Shown here: positions 1 through 9,259 of the stretch, in pieces
Layout of the letters: each line of letters starts with the position of its first letter
Position numbering within the stretch: the first letter of the stretch is position 1
Assembly: GCA_045106735.1 (NCBI GenBank)
Contig: JBGCEZ010000015.1
Location: 1-64,000 of the forward strand
Reading direction: 5' to 3'
Source: JBGCEZ01 sp045106735
GTDB lineage: Bacteria; Planctomycetota; Phycisphaerae; Phycisphaerales; SM1A02
DNA: 64,000 nucleotides
Notes under the pieces: generated by a model
The model's database searches: none
Seen by the model: only the letters and a program-made list of their open reading frames with translations
What the model was told of the DNA's origin: nothing
Program-made: the position numbers and the translations under genes

Positions 1-10
1 GGCGGCGAGC

Positions 11-856
11 GTGAACGAGAGGAGCTTCGGCGTGTTCAAGGCGATCGGACGGTACATCCGGGCATTCGGATACCTCATCACCGGGCGGGTGGATTCTGCC
101 CGCAAGGAGCTGCAGACGAATCCGTACGTGGTGCAGGCGACCTACGCCAACATCATCGAGGAGAAGACGGCGCGCATCCATCAGTACAAGGACGCGGTGG
201 CCGGCCTGATCGCCCAGGAAGAAAAGAAGCTGGCCAGCGTCCGCACGCTGACCGCCGACGTCGAACGCCTGGAGCAGCTCAAGGAAGGCGCGGCGGCCAA
301 GGCTCGCCAACTCGTCGCCTCCATGCAGGCCGAAGGCAAGTCGATGGAGCAGATCAAGACCCACGACGACTACCGCCAGTGCCTCACCGCGTTCAATGAC
401 TTCACGTCCACGTTGGCCGAGAAGAACGCTCGCATCGAAGAACTCGAGGCCGACGTCCATCAGATCACCGAGAGCGTGTCGGGGCACAAGGTTCAACTGA
501 CGCAGCTCAAGCGCGAGATCGACAAGCTCAAGGAAGAGCAGCACGAAGCGGTCGCCGACATCATCACGGCCAAGGAAGAAGAAGAACTGGCCGACATGAT
601 TTCTGGCATCAGCCAGGACACGACCAACAAGGAGCTGCAGGAACTCCGCGACGTGCGCCAGCAGGTCAAGGCGAAGGCGCGGATCAGCCGCGAGATGGCC
701 GGCACCGATACCGCCCGTCAAGAAGCCGAGTTCATGGAGTTCGCCCGCACGCATTCGGCCAACGATGAGTTCGACGCGTTGATCGGACTGGCCGAATCGG
801 CGGACACCACGCCGATCAAGGATGCGCCGGCGCCCGACGCTCGCTTGCCCGAGTAA
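11..856 (+). CDS. PspA/IM30 family coiled-coil protein
   Basis: This 281-residue protein resembles phage-shock protein A / Vipp1 (IM30), which form membrane-binding oligomers that protect the cytoplasmic membrane. The N-terminus has a short amphipathic stretch (FKAIGRYIRAFGYL, residues 9-22). Residues 40-190 are almost entirely heptad-rich helix with repeated E/K/L/Q, and the tail is acidic and disordered. The start shown is a GTG only 10 bases from the window edge, and the frame stays open upstream, so the true start may lie outside. The next gene is a separate ABC-importer operon and gives no functional link. The family call rests on overall pattern, not on a catalytic motif; another coiled-coil family is possible. 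Confidence 0.7.
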   Translation: MNERSFGVFKAIGRYIRAFGYLITGRVDSARKELQTNPYVVQATYANIIEEKTARIHQYKDAVAGLIAQEEKKLASVRTLTADVERLEQLKEGAAAKARQLVASMQAEGKSMEQIKTHDDYRQCLTAFNDFTSTLAEKNARIEELEADVHQITESVSGHKVQLTQLKREIDKLKEEQHEAVADIITAKEEEELADMISGISQDTTNKELQELRDVRQQVKAKARISREMAGTDTARQEAEFMEFARTHSANDEFDALIGLAESADTTPIKDAPAPDARLPE

Positions 857-934
857 CCCTGGCCGGCCCCGATTGCACTCCCCAACGCGGCTCCGGGGAT
901 CTCTTTGCCGCGACTCCAGTCCGAGACCACGCCC

Positions 935-2059
935 ATGTCCGAGCCCCGTTCAACCGATCGTTCCGTTCGCCGCCGCACCGTCGGTATCGCCGCCGCAACC
1001 GTGTTCGCCGCGGCGGTGGGCGCTGGGTGTGGCGGAGGCGGGACCGACGATGTCGACCCCGGTGGTGCGTCCGCCGCGGCCACGTCGCCGTCTTTCACGC
1101 TCGCCTGGAGCGAGTACCCGAGCTGGTCCGCCTTTGGCGTGGCCGAACAATTGGGTCTGATCGACGGTGAACGCGGCAAGCGGGGATCGGTCGAAGAGGC
1201 CCACAACGTGGACATCGTGCTTCGGCTGCTTGACTACGACGCCTGTCTCCAGGCGTACGGCACCGGCTCGGTCGACGCGGTGTGCATCACCAACATGGAC
1301 GTGTTGGCTCCGGCCCTCGGCCGTCCGACCGTCGCCGTCTTGCCGACCAGTCGCAGCGTCGGCGCCGATGCGCTGATTGTGACCGAAGCCGTGGCGGACC
1401 TCGCCGCGCTCAAGTCGATTCCGACGTACGGCCTCTCGCAGTCGGTGAGCGAGTACTGCTTCGTGCGAAATCTCGAGTTGCTCGGTGAGGATCCGGCCGA
1501 CTACGAGTTCGTCAACCGCGATCCGGGAGCGGCGGCGCAGGCGATGATGCTCGGCAGCGGGGACGTGCAATCGATCGTGGTGTGGAATCCATTCGTGCTG
1601 CAAACGCTCGAACGCGTCGAAGGTTCGCGCCGCTTGTTCGACTCGTCCAGCATTCCCGGCGAGATTCTCGACCTCGTGGCCATGAGCCGCGAGTCGCTTG
1701 AGTCCGACGGGGGAACGCGCTTTGTCCGCGCGTTGGCCGATGCCTTCTTCCAGATCGGTGCGGCGATCGAGGATCCGGCGACCCGCAACGCAACGCTCGT
1801 CGCGCTCGGCGAGAAGTTCTCTTCGCTCGATGCCGAGGCCATGGCCCAATGCGTCGAGGAAACGGCGTTCTACGGCGGACCGGCGGAAGCGGAGGCGCTC
1901 TTCGGCGGTGACGATCTTCCGGCCATCATGGAACGCGTGGTTGGATTCTGCGTGGACCGCGACATCGTTGATCGTCGGCCGGTCATCGGATTCGGCCCGG
2001 ACGCGACGGGCGATCTTGTCTTCGATGCGTCGCATCTTGCTCCGGTCACCCGCCCCTGA
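935..2059 (+). CDS. ABC transporter substrate-binding lipoprotein (nitrate/sulfonate/taurine superfamily)
   Basis: This is the periplasmic binding component of the importer encoded with the next two genes. The ATG at 935 is chosen over an upstream TTG at 905 because it gives a compact export signal: three arginines at residues 12-14, a hydrophobic stretch, then a lipobox VGAGC with Cys32. The mature protein has the SsuA/NMT1-like pattern, with AWSEYPSW near the start and CITNMD about 70 residues later. That CxTNMD segment recalls binding proteins found near urea carboxylase genes, but no urea genes are visible here, so the substrate is unknown. The stop overlaps the permease start by one base (TGATG), indicating an operon. 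Confidence 0.8.
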   Translation: MSEPRSTDRSVRRRTVGIAAATVFAAAVGAGCGGGGTDDVDPGGASAAATSPSFTLAWSEYPSWSAFGVAEQLGLIDGERGKRGSVEEAHNVDIVLRLLDYDACLQAYGTGSVDAVCITNMDVLAPALGRPTVAVLPTSRSVGADALIVTEAVADLAALKSIPTYGLSQSVSEYCFVRNLELLGEDPADYEFVNRDPGAAAQAMMLGSGDVQSIVVWNPFVLQTLERVEGSRRLFDSSSIPGEILDLVAMSRESLESDGGTRFVRALADAFFQIGAAIEDPATRNATLVALGEKFSSLDAEAMAQCVEETAFYGGPAEAEALFGGDDLPAIMERVVGFCVDRDIVDRRPVIGFGPDATGDLVFDASHLAPVTRP

Positions 2060-2862
2060 TGCTGCGGATTCGTCAGCCCATTCCAAAGTGGTTGCAGATC
2101 GGGCTTGGGCTGGCCGGCGTGGCGGCGATCTTCGTCGGCTACGCGGTCATCGCTCGCTTCCATCCGTCGGCGGATCAGCTGGTGCCCGGGGCGAAGTCGA
2201 TCATCGCCGCGATTCGAACCACGATCACGCCGCACGCGCTTTCTGGCGACGTCATGCTCGTCCAGGATGGCGTGGCGACGGCCGGCCGCCTGGCCGCCGG
2301 GCTTGGCGTCGGGGTGCTGATCGCCCTCGTCCTTGGCATGCTGATGGGCGTCTATCCGGCGGTGGCGGCGTTCTTTGGGCCGCCGCTCAGCATCCTGGCC
2401 AAGGTTCCGCCCACCGCGGCGCTGGCCATTTTTCTGGCCCTGACCGCCGCGGGCGAGCTGCAGTTCTTCGTCAGCCTGATTGTGTTTGGCATCACGCCGA
2501 CGTTGACCCAGTCGGTGTGGCTGGCCGCGCGCGATGGCGTGCCGGCGGAGCTGATCGACAAGGCGTTGACGCTGGGGGCGAGTCAGTTTGAGATCGTCGT
2601 CCGCGTGATCCTGCGGCAGGTCTTGCCCACGCTCATGGAAGCGATTCGCCTGTCGATCGGCCCGGCGATCGTGTTCTTGATCGCGGCCGAGTGGATCGCG
2701 GCCGACGAAGGCTTCGGCATGCGGATCCGGCTCGATTCGCGGGCCCTGAAGATGAGCCGCGTCTACTTCTATCTGGCCGTCCTGGCCGGGGCGGGGTGGA
2801 CGCTCGACTGGGCGATGCGGATGGCCGTCCGTCAATTCTGCCCTTGGTACGGCCGGCAATGA
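2059..2862 (+). CDS. ABC transporter permease (SsuC/TauC/NrtB type)
   Basis: This 267-residue inner-membrane protein has about six hydrophobic segments. The first is at residues 13-31, and the BPD_transp_1 coupling region around residues 160-200 has the EAA-like pattern ELIDKALTLGASQFEIV. It forms the channel for the substrate delivered by the lipoprotein just upstream. Its start overlaps that gene's stop by 1 base, and its own stop overlaps the next start by 4 bases (ATGA), so the three components are probably translationally coupled. Length and topology are normal for the nitrate/sulfonate/taurine importer family. Confidence 0.87.
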   Translation: MLRIRQPIPKWLQIGLGLAGVAAIFVGYAVIARFHPSADQLVPGAKSIIAAIRTTITPHALSGDVMLVQDGVATAGRLAAGLGVGVLIALVLGMLMGVYPAVAAFFGPPLSILAKVPPTAALAIFLALTAAGELQFFVSLIVFGITPTLTQSVWLAARDGVPAELIDKALTLGASQFEIVVRVILRQVLPTLMEAIRLSIGPAIVFLIAAEWIAADEGFGMRIRLDSRALKMSRVYFYLAVLAGAGWTLDWAMRMAVRQFCPWYGRQ

Positions 2863-4001
2863 GCGAACACCCGAAACAATCCGTGTCTGGTTCGACGCCC
2901 GGTTCGACGCCGGGTTCGACGGCGAGCTCTACGCCTAGCTCCGCGCCGCCAGCCGCCGCCTTGTTGGATCAAGTTGCCGCGGACCGCGTGGCCGCCGGGA
3001 CCGCAGAAGACACCAGTGCGTGGGCCGGCGTGACGGCCGCGGCGTCACGGGCGCCGGAAGGCACCGACGTCGTGCTGGATCTCGCCGGTGTGTCGCACAA
3101 CTTCGGCCCGAACCTCGTTCTGCACGACATCGACCTGCAGATTGCCCGCGGCCAGATCACCGCGCTCGTCGGCCCCAGTGGATCCGGCAAGAGCACGCTG
3201 CTCCGGTCGATCCTCGGCACGCATCCGCCGAACGGCGGGCAAGTGCGCATCGACGGCGAATTCGTCGGGGCGCCCACGCGGCGCAGCGGCATCGTCTACC
3301 AGCGGTACACGCTGTATCCGTTCTTGACTGCGGTTGAGAACGTGATGTTCGGCCTCGCCCTTGAGCAGTCCGGCCCGTTCTCGTGGCTGAATGTTCCCAA
3401 GTGGCGGGCCAATCGTCGCGTGTGGCGCGAGGAATCGATGGCCATGCTGGAACGCGTGGGCCTGGCCGACGCGGCCAAGCGATACCCGGCGGAAATGAGC
3501 GGCGGCATGTGCCAGCGAGTGGCCATCGCCCAGACCATGGTGATGAAGCCCGAAATTCTGCTGCTGGACGAGCCGTTTGGCGCGCTCGACGAGGCCACGC
3601 GCGAGAGTTTGCAGCAGATGCTGCTGGGCTTTTACGCCGAGAACCTCGAAGACCGATCCGCCGGCCGGCCGCCGCGCTACACGATCGTGATCGTGACCCA
3701 CGAACTGAACGAAGCGATCTACGTCTCCGACCGTGTGATCGGCCTGAGCCAGTACTGGGACTGGCGGGCCGAGGGGCACGCCGCTGCCCCGGGGGCGACC
3801 ATCGTCTACGACACCGTGGCGCCGGTCTTCACCGTCGCCTGCGAGCGAGATTTTGTCCGCTTCACCGATCAGCGCGAAGCAGTTCGGCGATGGGTCATGG
3901 ACACCGAGACGTTGCAGCCGCGCGGCGAGCACGTTCGGTTCTGGGACCACGTCAAGGCTGGGACCGCCGAGGGCATTCTGGGTCCGTCGTCCACGGCGTG
4001 A
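2859..4001 (+). CDS. ABC transporter ATP-binding protein (SsuB/TauB/NrtD type)
   Basis: This is the cytoplasmic ATPase of the importer. Motifs in order are Walker A GPSGSGKST (Gly105, Lys111), Q-loop VYQRYTLYP, signature MSGGMCQRVAIAQ (a variant of LSGGQ), Walker B ILLLDEPFGALDE, and the switch histidine in VTHE. The ATG at 2859 overlaps the permease stop by 4 bases. Two features are unusual. The first ~60 residues are a low-complexity STPG/ASSTP tail encoded by degenerate 12-base repeats, absent from normal family members. The last ~60 residues form an extra C-terminal region. The substrate cannot be deduced. Confidence 0.88.
   Translation: MSEHPKQSVSGSTPGSTPGSTASSTPSSAPPAAALLDQVAADRVAAGTAEDTSAWAGVTAAASRAPEGTDVVLDLAGVSHNFGPNLVLHDIDLQIARGQITALVGPSGSGKSTLLRSILGTHPPNGGQVRIDGEFVGAPTRRSGIVYQRYTLYPFLTAVENVMFGLALEQSGPFSWLNVPKWRANRRVWREESMAMLERVGLADAAKRYPAEMSGGMCQRVAIAQTMVMKPEILLLDEPFGALDEATRESLQQMLLGFYAENLEDRSAGRPPRYTIVIVTHELNEAIYVSDRVIGLSQYWDWRAEGHAAAPGATIVYDTVAPVFTVACERDFVRFTDQREAVRRWVMDTETLQPRGEHVRFWDHVKAGTAEGILGPSSTA
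2888..2950 (+). repeat. 12-base degenerate tandem repeat, in frame
   Basis: About five units based on GGTTCGACGCCC encode the Gly-Ser-Thr-Pro tail of the ABC ATPase. The period is a multiple of three, so expansion does not break the frame. Confidence 0.75.
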
Positions 4002-4080
4002 TCGCGGACCTCGTCACGAGCCAAGTCGATGGCGTCCGCGCGGGCGCCGATCATGAGCGATCGCGGGACGGCGTCTTCGT

Positions 4081-4152
4081 CGACCTCGACCTCGGCCTCG
4101 GACTCAGCTTCAGCCTCAGACTCGGACTCGGACTCAGACTCGGACTCAGCCT
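4081..4152. repeat. 6-base degenerate tandem repeat between genes
   Basis: About 12 units of CTCGGA/CTCAGA/CTCAGC lie in the 265-base gap between the ABC operon and the dockerin gene. On the minus strand they read as a Glu-Ser run inside an open frame, but that frame has no recognisable protein features. The rest of the gap holds no gene I can support. Confidence 0.75.
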
Positions 4153-4266
4153 TCGCTCCGGCTGGCGACTGAACCATTGCGGCGCGGCCGAGCCGTTCGG
4201 TAGCATCGGAGTCCCCGGGGGCAAAGCGCTGTGCCCGGAAGCCCGAAATCGCTCCCGGAGCCGCCA

Positions 4267-5526
4267 ATGTTCGTCCGCCACCGCACGTTTCGTCGTTCAT
4301 GTTCGAAGATCGGCTGGGGCGGTGTCGCTGCCCTGATCCTGTGCGGCGGCCCGCACGCCATCGCCGCGCCGCCGGAATACGCGATCTTTGACCTTGGCGT
4401 CATCGACCCGGGCGACTTCGGATCGCAGGGCTTTGGCGTGTCGCCGGACGGCACGATCGCCGTCGGCCGAACGCTGGGCGTTTCCAACCAAGGGTTTAGT
4501 TGGACGGTGGACGGCGGGCAGTTCGCCTTGCCGAACCTGCCGGGTCAGCCGTTCGGCGCGGCCAACGATGCCGCGGCGGGGGTGATCGTCGGGACGTGTG
4601 CGGCGACGGCCTTCGGATCCGGACCCTTGCCGGTGCAGTGGATCAAGGGCATCGCCACGCCGCTGTTTCTGCCCGCCGGAGAGTCGGCCGGGCGGGCCAA
4701 CGCGGTGAATGCGTCGGGCGTGGTCGTGGGATCCGTCGATGGGGGCAGCGCGGAACAGGCGGCGATCCTCGGCACGTTCACGAGTTCGGTGATCGCGACG
4801 ACGGCGCCGGACGGCAGCTTCATGCGATCGGCCCAAGGCGTCAGCGATGCCGGTCTCGTCGGCGGCAACGGCATCGACCCGAACCAAGCCGCGCGGAACG
4901 TCGGCCTGATCTACGACATCGACGCCGACACGATGCAGGAAGTCGGGGCGATTCCGGGGGCCAATGGCGCCCTGATCTTCGGCATGAGTTCAGCGGGGCA
5001 CGCGACGGGATCGAGCTCGATGAATCAGGGCAGCGGGCGTCCGTATGTGTGGACGGCGGCGGGCGGCATCGTGGAGATTCCGCTGCCGGCGGGCACGAGT
5101 CAGGGAAGCGGGCGCGGCGTGAATGCCGACGGCTGGGTCGTGGGCCGCGGATCCAACGCATTCAGCATCCCGTTCCTGTACGACGGCGAGCAGACGTACA
5201 CGATCCAGGAACTGCTGCCGGCGGACACGCCCTGGGATGTGTCCACCAATACGAGTTCGTCGGCCGATGACATCAGTGACTCGGGCGTGATCGTCGGGAC
5301 CGGCGTCGTCAACGGCGACGTTCGGGCATTTGCCATGGTGCCGATTCTGGCCCCCGCGTGTCCGGCTGACTTTGACCGGTCGGGCGACGTCGGATTCACC
5401 GACCTGACTGCGGTGCTGGCCGCCTTTGGCCCGTGCGACGGGTGCCCGCCGGATCTCAACGGCGACGGGGAAGTGGACTTCGTTGACCTGGTGGCCGTGC
5501 TCTCGGCGTGGGGACCGTGCGTTTGA
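4267..5526 (+). CDS. Secreted HAF-repeat protein with C-terminal GC-type dockerin
   Basis: The ATG at 4267 gives a positively charged N-terminus, a hydrophobic core (VAALILCGG) and an Ala-x-Ala cleavage site near residue 33, so the protein is probably exported. The body repeats a ~50-residue pattern of the type GVSPDGTIAVG / AVNASGVVVGS / GVNADGWVVGR, typical of HAF-family extracellular beta-repeat proteins. The last ~55 residues are a double Asp-rich loop with CPADFDRSGDVGFTDL and DLNGDGEVDFVDL, each followed by a W/F-GPC motif. This matches the planctomycete GC-type dockerin, thought to act as a surface-anchoring or sorting tail. Biological function is unknown. Confidence 0.85.
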   Translation: MFVRHRTFRRSCSKIGWGGVAALILCGGPHAIAAPPEYAIFDLGVIDPGDFGSQGFGVSPDGTIAVGRTLGVSNQGFSWTVDGGQFALPNLPGQPFGAANDAAAGVIVGTCAATAFGSGPLPVQWIKGIATPLFLPAGESAGRANAVNASGVVVGSVDGGSAEQAAILGTFTSSVIATTAPDGSFMRSAQGVSDAGLVGGNGIDPNQAARNVGLIYDIDADTMQEVGAIPGANGALIFGMSSAGHATGSSSMNQGSGRPYVWTAAGGIVEIPLPAGTSQGSGRGVNADGWVVGRGSNAFSIPFLYDGEQTYTIQELLPADTPWDVSTNTSSSADDISDSGVIVGTGVVNGDVRAFAMVPILAPACPADFDRSGDVGFTDLTAVLAAFGPCDGCPPDLNGDGEVDFVDLVAVLSAWGPCV

Positions 5527-5640
5527 AGTGACGCGGTTGCGCTCGGTGCGTGATCGTCCGCATCGCCTGCATGACTCGTGAGCACGTCGCTGGCGGGCCC
5601 GCGGCTATGCTGAGCGAGCACCTTTCCGGAGTCCACCTCG

Positions 5641-7704
5641 GTGACGCACGCACACGCCGCTTCAGCTTCCATTGACCCCGCGGACCTCACCGGGCGGAAG
5701 ATCTTTTCCGACGTCGCCCGCACGATCAATGCGGGCGTGGCCCGGGCATTGTTGCTCGCGGGGCAGGTCGACGACCTGTTTCTGCTGGACGAGGCGCGCG
5801 AAGCCGGTGCGGCCGGGCTGCCGGAGGACGGGGGCGATGCCGCCGGTGAAACGGCCGACGGAACGAGCGACGGGACGACCGATGGATCGCATGTGCCCGG
5901 TCAATGGGTGCCGCTGCTGTCGATGCTGACGCGGCGAGCGTCGGTGCCGGGATTCATGGTTCTGGTGTACGAACTCAACGGGCCGATCCGCATCGTCGAA
6001 GCCGATGTGCAGGGCCGGCCGGCGGCCGAGCGGCTGCGCGAGGCGTGGACGGCCTGGCGACTTGGCGCGTCGTCGGCGGATTCGCTGGTGCTCGAATCAC
6101 TGGACGACCCGCGGCGACAGCGTGAACGCCAGGCGGAAGGGTCGGAATTCGACCGGCGGGTGCGAGATGCCGTCGGCCGTCCGACCATGGCCCTGGAGTT
6201 CTTGCGTCAACTGTGCCGGTGTTCGCGAGCGACGAGTCACCGCGGGGAAGCGTTCCTCGCCGAGAACCTGTTCATCGTGATCGAGGGCACGGATCTGATC
6301 CTGCCATCGGGGGGCGGCGACATTTCGCGCCTGACGCCGGTGGATCGGCACCGACTCTCGGTCGTGCGCGACTGGTTCGGCGATCCGGATTTCATGGCCG
6401 CCGGCGACTCGGTCGTGCTGCTCACGGAGTCGCGTGGAGCGGTGCACCCATCGATCAACGCCATGCCGGCGGTGGCGGCCATCGACGTCCCGGCGCCGGC
6501 GGCGGTCGATCGCCGGGCGTATCTGCGCTGGTTCGCGGCCGAAGTCGGTCCGGTCGAAGCCTGGGCCGACGAGGACGCCGTGACGGCCATGACCGCGGGG
6601 CTGTCGATCCACGCCCTGCGCCGCATGCTGCTGACCGCCCGCCACGCGGGGACTGCATTGTCGCCGTCGGACGTCATCGACCAAGTGGGCCAGGTGATCG
6701 CCGCGAGCCTGGGCGAGGACGTTGTGGAGTTCAAGCGGCCGACCCATCGGCTGGACGACGTCGTCGGCAACACGCGGCTGAAAGGCTTCATCGAAACGGA
6801 GCTGTTGCCGCGCTTTCGCGCAGGACGCGACGCCGCATTGCCCGGGGCGGCGGTGGCCGGGCCGATCGGCAGCGGCAAGACGTTCATCTTCGAAGCGGTG
6901 GCCGCGAGTTTGGACATGCCCGTTCTCACGCTCAAGAACATCCGCAGCCAGTGGTTCGGCCAGACCGACGTGATCTTTGAGCGGCTGCGCCGCGTGCTCA
7001 CCAGCCTCGACAAGGTCGTCGTCTTCATCGACGAAGCGGACACGCAGTTCGGCGGCGTGGGCTCCGGCACGCACGACACCGAGCGGCGGCTGACGGGCCG
7101 AATCCAGCAGATGATGAGCGATCCGGCCCTGCGTGGCCGGGTGATCTGGCTGCTGATGACGGCCCGGATCCACCTGTTGAGTCCCGACATTCGGCGTCCG
7201 GGGCGGGTGGGCGACCTCATCCTGCCGGTCCTCGATCCCGAAGGAGCGGACCGTGATGCATTCCTGGACTGGGCGGTGAAGAAGGCCCTCGGGCGCGATC
7301 TGACCGATGCCGAACGGCGCACGCTGAAGGATCAGGTCAGCGGATGGTCGGCGGCGGCGTTCGCGGCCCTTCGGTCGGCATTGGTCGCGCGGGTTGCCTT
7401 GGCCGCCGACCAAGCGGCTCGCGGCGGCGGCGACGGGGCGGAAGCGGGGGCGGGCGACGTCGAAGCCAGCGAGGGGGGCGCGGAAACGCCCGGCGAATCC
7501 GCGACCTCGGTCACGATTGACGACATCCACGCCGTGCTCGACGACTTGATCCCGCCGGCCATCGAACGCACGCGACGCTACCAAGCACTCCAGGCCATGC
7601 TCAATTGCACGCGGCGCTCACTCTTGCCGCCCGGCACCGGCCCCGATGACCGCGAGGGATGGCGAGACGAAATCGCGATGCTCGAGCGAGCGGGCGAAGC
7701 CTGA
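5641..7704 (+). CDS. AAA+ ATPase with degenerate N-terminal domain (Ycf46-like arrangement)
   Basis: This 687-residue cytoplasmic ATPase has one intact AAA+ module: Walker A GPIGSGKT (residues 407-414), Walker B VVVFIDEAD (Asp464, Glu465), a sensor-1-like LLMTAR, and an arginine-finger segment RRPGR (519-522 region). Residues 1-380 look like a second, P-loop-less ATPase-like domain, with hydrophobic strands LFIVIEG and VVLLTES. This layout recalls Ycf46-type proteins, a resemblance I infer from architecture only. The GTG start is supported by GGAG at 5628-5631. A C-terminal Gly/Ala/Glu-rich stretch (~600-620) is probably a linker. Partner and substrate are unknown. Confidence 0.75.
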   Translation: MTHAHAASASIDPADLTGRKIFSDVARTINAGVARALLLAGQVDDLFLLDEAREAGAAGLPEDGGDAAGETADGTSDGTTDGSHVPGQWVPLLSMLTRRASVPGFMVLVYELNGPIRIVEADVQGRPAAERLREAWTAWRLGASSADSLVLESLDDPRRQRERQAEGSEFDRRVRDAVGRPTMALEFLRQLCRCSRATSHRGEAFLAENLFIVIEGTDLILPSGGGDISRLTPVDRHRLSVVRDWFGDPDFMAAGDSVVLLTESRGAVHPSINAMPAVAAIDVPAPAAVDRRAYLRWFAAEVGPVEAWADEDAVTAMTAGLSIHALRRMLLTARHAGTALSPSDVIDQVGQVIAASLGEDVVEFKRPTHRLDDVVGNTRLKGFIETELLPRFRAGRDAALPGAAVAGPIGSGKTFIFEAVAASLDMPVLTLKNIRSQWFGQTDVIFERLRRVLTSLDKVVVFIDEADTQFGGVGSGTHDTERRLTGRIQQMMSDPALRGRVIWLLMTARIHLLSPDIRRPGRVGDLILPVLDPEGADRDAFLDWAVKKALGRDLTDAERRTLKDQVSGWSAAAFAALRSALVARVALAADQAARGGGDGAEAGAGDVEASEGGAETPGESATSVTIDDIHAVLDDLIPPAIERTRRYQALQAMLNCTRRSLLPPGTGPDDREGWRDEIAMLERAGEA

Positions 7705-7813
7705 GGGACAAGGAAACCGGTCGCGGCTTGGCAATTGCGTGCGGCCGGCCGCCGGCTGACCGTCTCGAGTCTCACGCCACATGTCGCGTGCTTCACGCCG
7801 AATGTCGCACACT

Positions 7814-7904
7814 GCCCGTCGCCCGTCGCCCGTCGCCCGTCGCCCGTCGCCCGCCGCCCGCCGCCCGCCGCCCGTCGCCCGCCGCAAGTCGCCCGTCGCA
7901 AGTC
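7814..7904. repeat. 7-base degenerate tandem repeat (CCCGTCG/CCCGCCG)
   Basis: About 13 heptamer units lie between the AAA+ ATPase and the MscS gene, in the 325-base gap 7705-8029. The period is not a multiple of three, and reading frames through it are not credible genes. The same heptamer family recurs at 33955-34020. Confidence 0.85.
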
Positions 7905-7960
7905 GTGTGCGACCACTCCAGCGTCGCGCGTCCCGCACTCCACGCCACGATCCACGCAAC

Positions 7961-7995
7961 AAAAACGCGGCGGCAAGCCGAAGCTCGCCGCCGCG
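7961..7995 (-). terminator. Rho-independent terminator of the MscS gene
   Basis: A 9-bp GC stem (7966-7974 with 7987-7995) and a 12-base loop are followed, reading leftward, by GTTTTTGTTG. It lies about 35 bases beyond the MscS stop codon. Confidence 0.75.
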
Positions 7996-8029
7996 CGGTG
8001 GTCCGTCATCGATTCGACACGGGGTCGAA

Positions 8030-9259
8030 TCAGTCGCCGGTCTTGTGCAGGTGCACGTCCATCTGCGGGAACGGAATCCCGAGTCCGGCGTCGTCGAAGC
8101 GCTTCTTGACCGTCTTCTTGATGTCGGAGAAGACCGTCCAGTAGTCCTCGGTCTTGCACCACGGACGCACGTTGAAGTTCACCGAACTGTCGGCGAGCTC
8201 GCCCATGGCGACCGCCGGGGCCGGATCCTTGAGGACGAGCGGGTGGCCCTCCAGAATCTCCTTGAGCAGCGACTCGGCCTTCTCCACGTCGTCGTCGTAG
8301 CCGCAGCCGAAGACCAGGTCGACGCGGCGCGTGTCGTTGCCGGTGACGTTGGTGATCGTGTCGCCCCAGATCGCGCCATTCGGCACGATGATCGTCTGGT
8401 TGTCGGGGGTCAGCAGCGTGGTGGAGACGAGCGTCATCGCCTGCACCTTGCCGGTCACGCCGCCCACGGTCACGACGTTGCCAATGTCGTACGGCTGATA
8501 GAGCAGGATCATGACGCCGGCGGCGAAGTTGCCGAGCGTGCCCTGAAGGGCAAAGCCGATCACGAAGCCGGCGGCCCCGATTGCGGCGAGGACCGGGCCG
8601 GTATCAATGCCCAGGCGGCCGATGGCCACAATCACGCCGATGAAAAAGATGACTTGCCGCGTGATATTGGCCAGGAAGCTGCGAAGCAGTTCCGACCCCT
8701 TGCCGAGCCGGTTGAGCGTCCGTCGTACCAGGTTGCTGACGATGCCAGCCACGATGCGGGCGACGATCAGGACCACAATGAACAGGGCGATGTTCAGGCC
8801 GAGCTTGATGCCGCCGTCGGGCGAGACAAGCCACTCGTTGAACTTCTTGGCCAGCCCGCTGGCGTTGGTCAGATCCACATCCCCGGCCGCATCGCCTTCC
8901 CAGTACGCCAGCTCGCCCTTCAGGTCGGCGGGGTCGCCGCCCTTGGCTTCGATCGTTTCGGCGATCAGCTTGAGCTTGGCGATCGCGTCGGCCCGGCCCT
9001 CGCCGGTGGCGACCGCAGTCTTGGCGTTCTCGAGCCAGATGGCCGAGGCCTCTTCGAGCTCGGCCTTGGTCAGTGGCTTGACCGCTTCGGTCAGCACCGC
9101 TTCCGACGTGTCGGTCGAGTTGAGGGCGGCCAAGGCCTCGTTGGTCGAGGTGATGGCGGGGGCGTCCTGGGCGACGGCCGGCGCCGGGGCCAGCATGAAC
9201 GTGGCCGTCAGGGCCAGGGCGCCGATCAATCGTCCGGCGAACCGATGGGTCCGGAACAT
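8030..9259 (-). CDS. MscS family mechanosensitive ion channel with N-terminal periplasmic domain
   Basis: This 409-residue membrane protein is expected to open under membrane tension and release solutes during osmotic downshock. The start at 9259 is chosen because CCCGGAGAAG lies just upstream and the first residues form a clean signal peptide ending AVAQ (~residue 29). Residues ~30-135 form a helical periplasmic region. Three transmembrane segments follow, the last being the pore helix AAIGAAGFVIGFALQGTLGN (about residues 225-245) with the Gly/Ala packing expected of TM3. The beta-domain motif VPNGAIWGDTITN precedes a C-terminal alpha/beta domain. A terminator lies directly downstream. Confidence 0.9.
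   Translation of the reverse strand: MFRTHRFAGRLIGALALTATFMLAPAPAVAQDAPAITSTNEALAALNSTDTSEAVLTEAVKPLTKAELEEASAIWLENAKTAVATGEGRADAIAKLKLIAETIEAKGGDPADLKGELAYWEGDAAGDVDLTNASGLAKKFNEWLVSPDGGIKLGLNIALFIVVLIVARIVAGIVSNLVRRTLNRLGKGSELLRSFLANITRQVIFFIGVIVAIGRLGIDTGPVLAAIGAAGFVIGFALQGTLGNFAAGVMILLYQPYDIGNVVTVGGVTGKVQAMTLVSTTLLTPDNQTIIVPNGAIWGDTITNVTGNDTRRVDLVFGCGYDDDVEKAESLLKEILEGHPLVLKDPAPAVAMGELADSSVNFNVRPWCKTEDYWTVFSDIKKTVKKRFDDAGLGIPFPQMDVHLHKTGD

Noticed and set aside
3869..4300. Minus-strand frame encoding a Glu-Ser repeat
   Set aside because: The repeat comes from the hexamer array; the remainder overlaps the ABC ATPase gene and has no protein features.
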